Below are positions 1 to 7,506 of a DNA stretch of 9,549 bases, one piece after another. Each line of letters opens with the position of its first letter. Positions within the stretch are counted from its first letter, which is position 1. The notes below the pieces were generated by a model, which was not told the DNA's origin, made no database searches, and worked only from the letters and a program-made list of their open reading frames with translations. The stretch covers positions 1 to 9,549 of the forward strand of contig DXEZ01000188.1 in assembly GCA_019114715.1 (NCBI GenBank), read 5' to 3'. A program made the translations under genes and the position numbers. The DNA is from Candidatus Sphingobacterium stercoripullorum (GTDB lineage: Bacteria; Bacteroidota; Bacteroidia; Sphingobacteriales; Sphingobacteriaceae).

Positions 1-3
1 CAT

Positions 4-594
4 ATGAAACCTCAAGAAAACACGCTCTTTCCAGTATTTTTAAAGCTTGAAAACCTTCACACATTAGTTGTAGGCGGAGGAAATGTAGGACTGGAGAAAA
101 TATCCGCATTACTTAATAACGCCCCAAAGGCAAAAGTAACGCTCATAGGGCTCACCATTTCGGAAGAACTCAAGGCCTACGTTCAGCCTTTTCCAAATGT
201 AAAGCTTCTGGAGAAAGCATTCTCCGCAAATGACCTAGACGGCATTGATCTGGTTATTGTAGGCACAAATAGCACAAAAATAAACCAAGCTATACATGCC
301 CAGGCCAAAGAAAAAGGACTGCTTGTCAACGTAGCGGACACACCGCATATATGCGATTTTTACCTGGGTAGCATCGTTCAAAAAGGAAATTTAAAAATCG
401 CTATCTCTACCAATGGCCAGTCCCCCACGCTAGCAAAACGAATGCGGGAGCTGCTAACAGAAGTCCTCCCCGATGAGATACACAACGTACTATACAACTT
501 GCGATCCATCCGAGATTCCATGAAGGGAGACTTCGCCTATAAGATGAAGAAGTTAAATGAGATTACATCCGTTTTCGTAGAAGACAAAAAATAA
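4..594 (+). CDS. cysG: Precorrin-2 dehydrogenase / sirohydrochlorin ferrochelatase (CysG N-terminal / Met8 type)
   Basis: This 196-residue protein matches the N-terminal half of CysG and yeast Met8p. Enzymes of that type oxidise precorrin-2 to sirohydrochlorin with NAD and insert iron to make siroheme, the cofactor of the sulfite reductase encoded two genes downstream. A Rossmann nucleotide-binding turn, VVGGGNVGLEK, lies at residues 22-32. The VNVAD segment places Asp112 at the position of the catalytic aspartate of the family, and AISTNGQSPTLAKRMRE (133-149) is the conserved central motif. The C-terminal methyltransferase domain of full CysG is absent, so precorrin-2 must come from a separate uroporphyrinogen-III methyltransferase, probably encoded nearby outside the window. 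The ATG at 4 gives a normal family N-terminus. However, the frame stays open to the window edge, so a slightly longer protein cannot be excluded. Two stop codons stand in tandem (592-597). It is the first visible gene of the cys operon, 16 bases before cysJ. Confidence 0.93.
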   Translation: MKPQENTLFPVFLKLENLHTLVVGGGNVGLEKISALLNNAPKAKVTLIGLTISEELKAYVQPFPNVKLLEKAFSANDLDGIDLVIVGTNSTKINQAIHAQAKEKGLLVNVADTPHICDFYLGSIVQKGNLKIAISTNGQSPTLAKRMRELLTEVLPDEIHNVLYNLRSIRDSMKGDFAYKMKKLNEITSVFVEDKK

Positions 595-610
595 TAAACA
601 ACTATTTGAC

Positions 611-2425
611 ATGAATTTAAAAGCAAGTTTAAAAAGAGGCCCCTTTGACGATCACCAAGCCGATCGCTTAAGCGAGGTGCTACCCAAACTAAACTCCAAT
701 CAGATACAATGGCTCAACGGCTACTTAACGGGAATAGAAGCTGCTTTACAAAACCGCGGGATTTCCCAAAGTCACATCGATGCAGCCGGCGCACTGGTCA
801 TCAATAAAGAACCCATATGGATATTATTCGGCACCCACACAGGCAACAGTGAAAGTCTAGCCAATCAAACAGCAAAACGGCTAAAGGAACTCGGCCGGGA
901 GGCCAAAGCAGTGGGCATGGATGCCTTTAAACCCAATACACTAAAAAAAATCAAAGAGCTGCTGATTATCGTCAGCACCGATGGCGAGGGGGATGCACCG
1001 ATACAGGCGGAAGGCTTCTTGGAATTCCTTAAAGGCAAGCGGGCACCCAAGTTAGACCACATCTCTTACAGCGTGCTTGCGCTGGGCGACTCTTCTTATG
1101 CCGAGTTTTGCAAGACCGGAAAAGACTTCGATGCTGCACTAAAAGCCAAAGGTGCTACTGCCTTTTCTGAGCGGGTAGATTGCGATGTGGATTACCAGGA
1201 GAACTACGAGAAATGGCTTACCGAGGTCATCAAGGAGGTCGGCACGCAGCAGGAAGAAGCTAACCATCAAGAGAGTCTACAAGCGGCCGGAACCAGCGTA
1301 GAGGCAGCATCTATTTACAGTCAGAAAAACCCTTTCTACGCTACGGTGCTGGAAAAGATCAGTTTAAATGGGCGAGGGTCGGAAAAGGAAACCATACACC
1401 TAGAACTGGATCTGGAAGGATCCAACCTCACCTATGAGCCGGGAGATGCCCTAGGGATAATCGGCCTAAATAAACCGGAGCTAGTGAGCCGCGTATTAAG
1501 CCAGCTGAACTTTTCGGGTGAGGAAGAGGTGGACACTGCTAATGGCAAAAAAAACCTCAAAACGGCTCTTAGAGAAGATTACGAGCTAACGATTCTTACG
1601 GTGCTTTCGCTAAAGAAATTTGTAGAGCTCACAAGTAGCGAGAAAATAAAAAAGATACTCGAGGACAAAGATGCCTTGGCCGAATACCTCCACGGAAGGG
1701 ACGTACTTGATCTTCTGCAGGAGGAGTCTTACAGCTTCACGCCCCAAGAGTTTATATCTATTCTTCGCAAAAATATGCCCAGAATGTACTCAATTGCCTC
1801 CAGCCAAGAGGAAGTGGATGAAGAAGTGCACATACTGGTCTCCTCGGTACGCTATGAGGCTCACGGCAGGCAAAAAGAAGGGGTATGCTCCACATTTTTG
1901 GCCGATCAGATCGAGCAAGACGACCAGGTAAAGGTCTTCATAGATCCCAATACCCGGTTCAAACTACCCCAGGACACCTCAAAACCTGTCATCATGGTAG
2001 GTCCCGGCACCGGCATCGCTCCATTCCGCTCATTTATACAGCATAGAGACGCCCAAGAGGCAAGCGGGAAGTCGTGGCTATTTTTTGGAGACAGGAACTT
2101 CCACACCGATTTCCTATACCAATCCGAGTGGCTACAATACCTAGATGAGGGAGTTTTAACCCGTCTAGATGTGGCTTTTTCAAGAGACCAAAAGGAAAAA
2201 GTCTATGTACAGCACAAGATGCTTGAACATGGCAAAGAGCTATACAACTGGTTAACCGAAGGAGCCCACTTTTACGTTTGTGGAGACAAGGATTACATGG
2301 CTAAAGATGTGGACTCCGCACTCCTAGAGATTGTAAAATCACACGGCAACCTGCAAGAAGAAGAGGCCAGCGAATACATCAAAGAGCTGCGCCTATCCGG
2401 TAGGTATCAGGTAGATGTTTATTAA
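611..2425 (+). CDS. cysJ: NADPH-sulfite reductase flavoprotein (alpha) subunit
   Basis: At 604 residues it is close to E. coli CysJ (599) and colinear with it. In the known holoenzyme, CysJ carries electrons from NADPH through FAD and FMN to the CysI hemoprotein, which reduces sulfite to sulfide in the cytoplasm. A short helical N-terminus is followed by a flavodoxin domain (about 69-205) with the FMN-phosphate loop GTHTGNSESLA (74-84), STDGEGD and LALGDSSYAEFC. A charged linker (about 210-240) leads to the FAD-binding/connecting domain with RMYSIASS (391-398) and GVCSTFLAD. The NADP domain has GPGTGIAPFRSF (464-475), FFGDRN (491-496), SRDQKEKVYVQ and YVCGDK, and the protein ends RYQVDVY like E. 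coli CysJ (RYQRDVY). All cofactor motifs are intact. The start is the first ATG, without a clear Shine-Dalgarno. It lies 22 bases before cysI, its functional partner. Confidence 0.97.
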   Translation: MNLKASLKRGPFDDHQADRLSEVLPKLNSNQIQWLNGYLTGIEAALQNRGISQSHIDAAGALVINKEPIWILFGTHTGNSESLANQTAKRLKELGREAKAVGMDAFKPNTLKKIKELLIIVSTDGEGDAPIQAEGFLEFLKGKRAPKLDHISYSVLALGDSSYAEFCKTGKDFDAALKAKGATAFSERVDCDVDYQENYEKWLTEVIKEVGTQQEEANHQESLQAAGTSVEAASIYSQKNPFYATVLEKISLNGRGSEKETIHLELDLEGSNLTYEPGDALGIIGLNKPELVSRVLSQLNFSGEEEVDTANGKKNLKTALREDYELTILTVLSLKKFVELTSSEKIKKILEDKDALAEYLHGRDVLDLLQEESYSFTPQEFISILRKNMPRMYSIASSQEEVDEEVHILVSSVRYEAHGRQKEGVCSTFLADQIEQDDQVKVFIDPNTRFKLPQDTSKPVIMVGPGTGIAPFRSFIQHRDAQEASGKSWLFFGDRNFHTDFLYQSEWLQYLDEGVLTRLDVAFSRDQKEKVYVQHKMLEHGKELYNWLTEGAHFYVCGDKDYMAKDVDSALLEIVKSHGNLQEEEASEYIKELRLSGRYQVDVY

Positions 2426-2447
2426 CCTTTAAAATATTAAATACGAA

Positions 2448-4121
2448 ATGGCAAATTCAACCCAAAACGAAAAGCTTTCTTCCGATGAACTTCTAAAGGA
2501 AGAAAGTAATTACCTCAGAGGAACACTAGAGAGCTCTCTAAAAAATGACATTACGGGCTCTCTACCTTTCGAGGACATGAAGATTTTGAAGTTCCACGGC
2601 TCTTACCAGCAGCACGACAGGGACCTTGAAAAGGAACGTAGAAAACAAAAGCTTGAGCCTTTATATCAATTTATGATTCGAGTCAGGGCTGCTGGAGGCG
2701 TAGCTACCCCTGCGCAGTGGCTGGCCTTGGATAAGATTTCTACTGATTTTGCAGACGGTACGCTTAAGCTAACCACCCGCCAATCTTTTCAGTTCCATGG
2801 TATCTTTAAAAAGAACCTCAAAACATCAATTCAGGCTATCAATGCTTCTCTACTGAGCACCATCGCTACTTGCGGGGATGTGAATAGGAATGTTATGTGC
2901 AACCCGAATCCATTCAAGTCGGCAGTAGCTGAAGAAGCCTACGATTATGCAGCGCAACTCAGCGAGTACTTTCTCCCAAAGTCAAACGCCTATTACGAGA
3001 TATGGCTAGATAAAGAAAAGGTAAAAACCACCCAAGAGGAGGTAGAACCCCTGTATAAAAAGAGGTACTTACCCAGGAAGTTTAAAATTGGCATCGCCAT
3101 CCCACCCAATAACGACATAGACATTTATGCCAGCGATCTAGGCTTCACGGTGATTGAAGAAGATGGCAAGCTAGTAGGCTTTAATGTATCGGTAGGCGGC
3201 GGCATGGGCGCTACTTTTGGTGATGAATCCACCTACCCGAGACTAGCGGATTACATCGGGTTTATCACGCCCGAAGAGCTAATCCCTGTTGCCGAGAAAG
3301 TCATCGAGATACAAAGGGACTTTGGAAACCGGGTAGACCGAAAGCATGCCCGCATCAAGTATACCATTGCCCACCGCGGCATCGACTGGTTTGTAGATGA
3401 ACTCCAAAAGCGGCTAGGCTACACCTTAGCTCCCAACAAGCCATTCATCTTCACCACCAATGGAGATTTATACGGGTGGCTCAAGGGCATTAACAACCGG
3501 TGGTTCTACACCTTATTTGTAGAAAACGGCCGGGTTCGCGATGCAGAAAACTACACCTTAAAGACTGCACTGCGGGAAATCGCCCAGGTACATACGGGCG
3601 ATTTCCGACTGACGGGCAATCAAAACCTAATCATCGGGAATGTAAAAGAGGAGGACAAAGCGGAGATTGAAGCCATCTTAATCAAGCACGGCGTAATAAA
3701 CGACACCAGCCATACCGGCCTGCGTAGAAACGCCATAGCCTGCGTTGCTTTAAACACCTGTGGTTTGGCCTTTGCTGAGGCCGAGCGCTACCTTCCCTCT
3801 TTGATCACCAAACTGGATGTCATCATCCGCAAGTATGGACTCGACGAGGAGGCCATCACCATCCGAATGACAGGCTGCCCGAATGGCTGCGGGCGCTCCC
3901 GATTGGGGGAGATAGGTTTTATCGGGAAATCTCCAGGGAGATACAATTTGTATTTAGGGGCAAGCCATAACGGCGACCGCCTGAACACACTCTACCTAGA
4001 GCAACTCGATGAAGCGCAGATTTTAAAGGAGTTAGAACCTATCATCAAGAGCTACGCCGAGGAAAGGAAAGAAGGAGAAACTTTTGGTGACTTTGTACAT
4101 AGAAAAGAAATAGTCCAATAA
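2448..4121 (+). CDS. cysI: NADPH-sulfite reductase hemoprotein (beta) subunit
   Basis: At 557 residues it is similar in length to E. coli CysI (570). It carries the siroheme and [4Fe-4S] centre that perform the six-electron reduction of sulfite to sulfide. The four cluster ligands are visible as Cys432 and Cys438 (ACVALNTCGLAFAEAERYLP, 431-450) and Cys477 and Cys481 (TGCPNGCGR, 475-483). The siroheme/sulfite-binding basic residues are also present: the Arg-rich segment near 78-80, DVNRNV with Arg147, and YLPRKFK with Lys211 and Lys213. The two ferredoxin-like half-domains and the two nitrite/sulfite reductase domains appear in normal order, with GGGMG (250-254) between them. No residue needed for activity seems to be missing. 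The start ATG follows an A/T-rich leader without Shine-Dalgarno. It lies between its electron donor gene cysJ and the DUF2061 gene, which begins only 5 bases after its stop codon. Confidence 0.97.
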   Translation: MANSTQNEKLSSDELLKEESNYLRGTLESSLKNDITGSLPFEDMKILKFHGSYQQHDRDLEKERRKQKLEPLYQFMIRVRAAGGVATPAQWLALDKISTDFADGTLKLTTRQSFQFHGIFKKNLKTSIQAINASLLSTIATCGDVNRNVMCNPNPFKSAVAEEAYDYAAQLSEYFLPKSNAYYEIWLDKEKVKTTQEEVEPLYKKRYLPRKFKIGIAIPPNNDIDIYASDLGFTVIEEDGKLVGFNVSVGGGMGATFGDESTYPRLADYIGFITPEELIPVAEKVIEIQRDFGNRVDRKHARIKYTIAHRGIDWFVDELQKRLGYTLAPNKPFIFTTNGDLYGWLKGINNRWFYTLFVENGRVRDAENYTLKTALREIAQVHTGDFRLTGNQNLIIGNVKEEDKAEIEAILIKHGVINDTSHTGLRRNAIACVALNTCGLAFAEAERYLPSLITKLDVIIRKYGLDEEAITIRMTGCPNGCGRSRLGEIGFIGKSPGRYNLYLGASHNGDRLNTLYLEQLDEAQILKELEPIIKSYAEERKEGETFGDFVHRKEIVQ

Positions 4122-4126
4122 GAAAA

Positions 4127-4384
4127 ATGATTGTTGATCAGATACTAAACAAATTGTCTCCTGCAGAGAAAACGGCGAAAAACCGCGAACTCCCTGTGAG
4201 AAGCGTCGTCAAATCTCTTTCATGGCGCGTCTTGGGAACCCTCGACACGATACTCATCTCATGGTGGATTTCCGGAGACTTTACCGTAGCGTTTTCCATA
4301 GGGTCATTTGAGTTGATTACCAAAACAGTTTTATATTTTTTCCATGAGCGCTTTTGGACACGTATCAAGTGGGGAAATAACTAA
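4127..4384 (+). CDS. DUF2061 small membrane protein of the sulfate assimilation operon
   Basis: This 85-residue protein resembles DUF2061, a family without an established biochemical function. After a basic, probably cytoplasmic N-terminus (about 1-32) come PVRSVVKSLSWRVLGTLDT (23-41), typical of the domain's start, and two predicted membrane segments at about 35-49 and 53-72. Conserved-looking positions include the SWR, the Asp-Thr between the helices' start and turn, and the ELITKTVLYFFHER tail with its HERFW motif (73-77). The gene lies only 5 bases after cysI and 14 bases before cysH, so it must be cotranscribed with them. From general knowledge, DUF2061 domains recur beside or fused to sulfate activation enzymes. 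That suggests a role in sulfate or sulfite handling at the membrane, but this is inference. No transporter is otherwise visible in the window. A function unrelated to transport cannot be excluded. Confidence 0.87.
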   Translation: MIVDQILNKLSPAEKTAKNRELPVRSVVKSLSWRVLGTLDTILISWWISGDFTVAFSIGSFELITKTVLYFFHERFWTRIKWGNN

Positions 4385-4398
4385 CAAATAAAACGAGT

Positions 4399-5007
4399 AT
4401 GGAACTGCAAGAAACAAACGATTTATTAGCACAAAAAAGCCCGCAAGAGCGCGCTGAATGGGCCCTGCAGCAAGCAGCAAACCCCGTAATCACGACCAAC
4501 TTCCGGCCGTATGAAAGTGCCATATTGCATCTAGTCACACAACTAAAACCGGACATCAAAGTCCTATGGTGTGACACCGGCTACAACACCCGGCAGACCT
4601 ATGAATGCGCTCACGAGCTCATCAATCGCTTGAAGCTGAATATACAAATCTATGTCCCGCGCCAAAGCGTGGGATATAGAAACGTCACTCTAGGGATTCC
4701 CGAGGTTGATACACAGGAGCACGCCGAGTTCAGCGAGCAGGTCAAGCTCGAGCCCTTCCGTAGGGCCATGCAGGAACACCAGCCCGATGTGTGGTTTACG
4801 AACTTAAGAAAAGGACAGACTTCTTTTAGAGATAGTATAGATGTAGCCTCTAAAAGTAAGGACGGCATCTGGAAGATCAGCCCTTTTTACAACTACTCGG
4901 ATGCAGAGCTGGAGGCCTATATTAAGGAGTATGACCTCCCGAACGAAGAAATATATTACGATCCTACAAAAGCTTTAAAAAATAGAGAGTGTGGGATTCA
5001 CCATTAA
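4399..5007 (+). CDS. cysH: CysH-type phosphoadenylyl-/adenylyl-sulfate reductase
   Basis: This 202-residue PAPS/APS reductase-family protein reduces activated sulfate to sulfite, using electrons from thioredoxin or glutaredoxin in known homologues. The fold is recognised from the adenylyl-binding loop region VITTNFRPYESAILHLV (30-46), WCDTGYNTRQTY (57-68), the Arg-containing WFTNLRKGQTSFRDSID (132-148), KISPFYNYSDAELEAY (159-174) and the C-terminal ECGIHH, in which Cys198 is the expected catalytic cysteine. It is about 40 residues shorter than E. coli CysH. Only about 13 residues separate IYYDP (185-189) from ECGIH, so the longer segment found there in E. coli is missing. The only other cysteines are Cys58 and Cys70. 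The paired cysteines that hold a [4Fe-4S] cluster in bacterial APS reductases are absent. Whether the substrate is APS or PAPS is not determined. The gene sits directly before cysD and cysN, which make APS. Confidence 0.9.
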   Translation: MELQETNDLLAQKSPQERAEWALQQAANPVITTNFRPYESAILHLVTQLKPDIKVLWCDTGYNTRQTYECAHELINRLKLNIQIYVPRQSVGYRNVTLGIPEVDTQEHAEFSEQVKLEPFRRAMQEHQPDVWFTNLRKGQTSFRDSIDVASKSKDGIWKISPFYNYSDAELEAYIKEYDLPNEEIYYDPTKALKNRECGIHH

Positions 5008-5019
5008 AAAAATTAGGAG

Positions 5020-5922
5020 ATGCTACAGAAAGTAAAAAACAACCCTCTTGAAGATGAAGCCATCTATATATTCAGAGAAGTAGTTGGCCAATTTGACAAT
5101 CCGGCTATTTTATTTTCCGGAGGAAAAGACTCTATTACCTTGGTACATTTGGCTAAAAAAGCCTTTTACCCCGCTAAAATACCTTTCCCACTTCTTCATA
5201 TCGATACGGGGCACAACTTCTCGGAAGTAATCGCCCTGCGCGATAAGCTAGCTAGAGAGCTGGAACTGGATTTAAAGGTTCACTATGTGCAAGACAGCAT
5301 AGATGCTGGCATTGTAAAAGAAGAACAAGGGAAATACGCAAGTAGGAACAAGCTGCAAATAGAAACCCTGCTCCACGCTATACAGAGTTATGGGTTTGAC
5401 GCCTGCATTGGCGGCGCCCGTAGGGATGAGGAGAAAGCTAGAGCCAAAGAAAGGATATTCTCGGTGCGAGATGACTTTGGACAATGGGACGAAAAAAACC
5501 AGCGGCCCGAAGTATTCGATATGCTCAATGGGCGCATCGACTACGGGCAGAATGTCCGCGTGTTCCCCATTTCCAACTGGACCGAGCTGGATGTATGGAG
5601 CTACATACAGCAGGAGCAAATTGAAATCCCCTCCATTTATAGGGCACACAAAAGGAAAGTGTTTGAAAGAGACAACATGCTGTGGCCTGTCAATGACGAG
5701 GTGGTTTACCGCGAGGAAGACGAGCTGGTGGTAGAAAAGACGGTCCGCTTCCGAACGGTTGGAGACATGAGCTGCACAGCGGCCGTTGAATCTTTTGCTT
5801 TTGATATCGATCAAGTGATCCATGAAATCCGAGAGTCCAACCTCTCTGAAAGAGGAGCCCGAATCGATGACAAGCGCTCCGAAGCCGCCATGGAGCAGCG
5901 TAAACAACAAGGGTATTTTTAA
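5020..5922 (+). CDS. cysD: Sulfate adenylyltransferase subunit 2 (small, PP-loop subunit)
   Basis: At 300 residues it is near E. coli CysD (302) and colinear with it. CysD is the adenylyltransferase subunit of ATP sulfurylase: it forms APS from ATP and sulfate, driven by GTP hydrolysis on CysN. The PP-loop is SGGKDS (33-38), followed by LLHIDTGHNF (58-67), the strongly conserved GGARRDEEKARAKERI (131-146), FPISNWTELDVW (182-193), VRFRTVGDMSCTAAVES (242-258) and the terminal QGYF. Everything needed appears intact. The ATG at 5020 gives the usual short N-terminus. An AGGAG directly abuts this ATG, too close to act as a normal Shine-Dalgarno, and no alternative start codon lies at a suitable distance downstream. 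The gap to cysH is 12 bases and to cysN 24 bases, as expected for the subunit pair. A long minus-strand frame opposite this gene is a shadow. Confidence 0.97.
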   Translation: MLQKVKNNPLEDEAIYIFREVVGQFDNPAILFSGGKDSITLVHLAKKAFYPAKIPFPLLHIDTGHNFSEVIALRDKLARELELDLKVHYVQDSIDAGIVKEEQGKYASRNKLQIETLLHAIQSYGFDACIGGARRDEEKARAKERIFSVRDDFGQWDEKNQRPEVFDMLNGRIDYGQNVRVFPISNWTELDVWSYIQQEQIEIPSIYRAHKRKVFERDNMLWPVNDEVVYREEDELVVEKTVRFRTVGDMSCTAAVESFAFDIDQVIHEIRESNLSERGARIDDKRSEAAMEQRKQQGYF

Positions 5923-5946
5923 TTATTAAAGGCTAAAACCAGGAAC

Positions 5947-7209
5947 ATGAACAGATCTAAAAATAAAGTGCTGAAAATTAGCACGGCCGGCAGCGTGGAC
6001 GATGGGAAGTCGACACTCATAGGCCGCATATTATACGACACCAAATCTTTGAAGGAAGATAAAATCAAAGCCATAGAAGAAAACAGCGCCAAGAAAGGCT
6101 ACGACTACTTGGATTTCTCCTTTGCCACCGATGGGCTGAGCGCTGAAAGAGAGCAGGGAATCACGATCGATGTCGCGCACATCTACTTCTCTACCTTCCA
6201 GCGTTCTTATATCATCGCCGATACACCAGGGCATATTGAATACACACGCAATATGATCACCGGAACCTCCACCTCCGATGTTTCCCTCATCTTAATAGAT
6301 GCGCGCAATGGGGTCGTGGAACAAACAAAAAGACACTATTTTATCAACAACCTACTGCGCGTGAAAGAAGTCATCGTGGTGGTCAATAAAATGGACCTAG
6401 TGAATTATAGCGCCCAGCGCTTTGAGGAAATTGTAGAAGATTTCCAGGTCTTAACGCAAAGCTCAGATTTCCCTGCGCAAAAGACCACCTTCATCCCCGT
6501 AAGTGCGCTGCAAGGGGAAAATGTTGTGCACCCCTCTCAGAATCTAAGCTGGTACCGCGGGAAGACCCTACTAGAGACGCTAGAGGAGATCGAGGTGGAA
6601 GACACCCAAGAAGAGGCCAAAGCGCGGTTCCAAGTGCAGACGGTCATCCGCCCAAAAAGAGAATCGCTGCACGACTACCGCGGGTATGCCGGAAAGTTAA
6701 AAGGGGGCGAAATGCGCATCAACGATGAGGTAACCATCTTACCTTCGGAAACTAAAAGCAGAATAAAAAGCATAGAGTTTTACGACCAGCAATACGAAAG
6801 TGCCAGCAAGGGGTCCTCCATCACCATCACCCTATACGATGAGGTGAATGTTTCTCGCGGAGACTTAATAGTCAAAACCTCGGAAAAACCTCACGTGGCC
6901 AAAGAGCTGAAAGCCATTGTATGCTGGATGGATAAAACTCCGCTCACCCCTTCAAGCATGTTTTACATCCAGCACGGCGTAAAACAGGTGAAATCAAAAA
7001 TCACTTCCATAGATTATAAAATCAAGAGCACTTTTGATGGAAAAACTGAAGCAGCAACCCAGCTGGATATGAACGACCTGGGCTTTATCAATCTAAAGGT
7101 TGCTCAGCCTTTACACTTTGATGCTTATAAAGAGAATAAAGAAAATGGTGTCTTCATTCTAATCGACACCAAGACAAACGCCACCTCAGGAGTAGGCTTT
7201 ATTCAATAG
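5947..7209 (+). CDS. cysN: Sulfate adenylyltransferase subunit 1 (GTPase, large subunit)
   Basis: This 420-residue translation-factor-type GTPase couples GTP hydrolysis to APS formation by CysD. GTPase motifs are in order: P-loop GSVDDGKS (15-22), AEREQGITID ending at 75, DTPGH (92-96) and NKMD (147-150). Two beta-barrel domains follow, with VIRPKRESLHDYRGYAG opening the first. E. coli CysN is longer (475). The C-terminal APS kinase domain of CysNC fusions is absent, so this is an unfused CysN. A partial Shine-Dalgarno-like AGGA lies just 2 bases before the ATG, so it is unlikely to be decisive. It is the last gene of the operon. Its final codons and stop form the hairpin of an intrinsic terminator. 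Codons 387-395 (QPLHFDAYK) are duplicated exactly, base for base, at 8509-8535 downstream. Confidence 0.97.
   Translation: MNRSKNKVLKISTAGSVDDGKSTLIGRILYDTKSLKEDKIKAIEENSAKKGYDYLDFSFATDGLSAEREQGITIDVAHIYFSTFQRSYIIADTPGHIEYTRNMITGTSTSDVSLILIDARNGVVEQTKRHYFINNLLRVKEVIVVVNKMDLVNYSAQRFEEIVEDFQVLTQSSDFPAQKTTFIPVSALQGENVVHPSQNLSWYRGKTLLETLEEIEVEDTQEEAKARFQVQTVIRPKRESLHDYRGYAGKLKGGEMRINDEVTILPSETKSRIKSIEFYDQQYESASKGSSITITLYDEVNVSRGDLIVKTSEKPHVAKELKAIVCWMDKTPLTPSSMFYIQHGVKQVKSKITSIDYKIKSTFDGKTEAATQLDMNDLGFINLKVAQPLHFDAYKENKENGVFILIDTKTNATSGVGFIQ
7105..7131 (+). repeat. 27-base direct repeat, copy 1 (inside cysN)
   Basis: These bases encode cysN codons 387-395 (QPLHFDAYK) and are identical to 8509-8535, at an offset of 1404 bases. 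The bases on either side differ (T versus C before, G versus A after). This copy lies in the functional gene, 25 codons before its stop, and is presumably the source. Confidence 0.95.
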
Positions 7210-7221
7210 AGCCTACTTTTT
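7191..7221 (+). terminator. Rho-independent terminator overlapping the cysN stop codon
   Basis: The arms AGTAGGCTTTAT (7191-7202) and ATAGAGCCTACT (7206-7217) form a 12-base-pair stem with one T-G wobble and a TCA loop. Five T residues (7217-7221) follow, the first of them paired. The upstream arm is coding sequence (SGVGFIQ end of CysN) and the TAG stop (7207-7209) is in the downstream arm. The placement at the very end of the operon supports a transcription stop for the cys genes. Confidence 0.8.
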
Positions 7222-7292
7222 ACTCAGAAATCATCTTTAAAGCACATTTAAAAGACCAAAAATCAGAGCACCCCTATTACTAATAAAACAAC

Positions 7293-7313
7293 CTTGGGTC
7301 ACACCCGGGTTTT
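7293..7313 (+). terminator. Possible second, weaker terminator hairpin
   Basis: CTTGGGT (7293-7299) can pair with ACCCGGG (7303-7309) through seven pairs, two of them T-G wobbles, around a CAC loop. TTTT (7310-7313) follows. The G/C-rich core and the T-run suit a back-up terminator behind the one at the cysN stop, but the stem is short and imperfect. It could instead be a leader hairpin or chance. Confidence 0.4.
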
Positions 7314-7349
7314 ATAGCTTCCAACTAAAAAACAATAGGTGAAAAGCAC

Positions 7350-7371
7350 GTAAATTATTACGTATATTTAC
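7350..7371. promoter_or_regulatory. Inverted repeat GTAAAT-N10-ATTTAC upstream of the esterase gene
   Basis: GTAAAT (7350-7355) and ATTTAC (7366-7371) are perfect 6-base inverted arms separated by 10 bases that contain the palindrome TACGTA. The site lies about 135 bases before the esterase start in an A/T-rich spacer. Its size would suit a dimeric regulator, but a repeat this short in such A/T-rich DNA may be chance. No regulator gene is in the window. Confidence 0.2.
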
Positions 7372-7506
7372 TTTTTGGAATTTGCAGCTCTTAAAACAGT
7401 AAAATTCTATAGCAATATTTAGGAATCTGAATAAATACAACAAGACTCACTTCCTAGAATAACTGGGTGGTTTTCCCAAAATAGAACTAGACTATAAAAA
7501 CTTAAA

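Noticed and set aside
602..610. TATTTG just upstream of the cysJ start as a promoter -7 box
   Set aside because: It directly abuts the start codon inside a 16-base intergenic gap, with no upstream box. cysJ is best read as cotranscribed with the preceding gene.
5015..5019. AGGAG directly before the cysD start as a Shine-Dalgarno
   Set aside because: It has no spacer to the ATG and no alternative start codon lies at a suitable distance, so it probably does not act as a normal ribosome-binding site.
5272..5910. Minus-strand open frame of 212 codons opposite cysD
   Set aside because: It lies entirely within cysD, which is full-length with all motifs. The translated sequence resembles no known family and reflects codon bias of the real gene.
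7371..7430. Possible Bacteroidota-type promoter (TTTG and TAnnTTTG boxes) for the esterase
   Set aside because: TTTG at 7381-7384 is present, but the best downstream box has at least two mismatches and the spacing is off.
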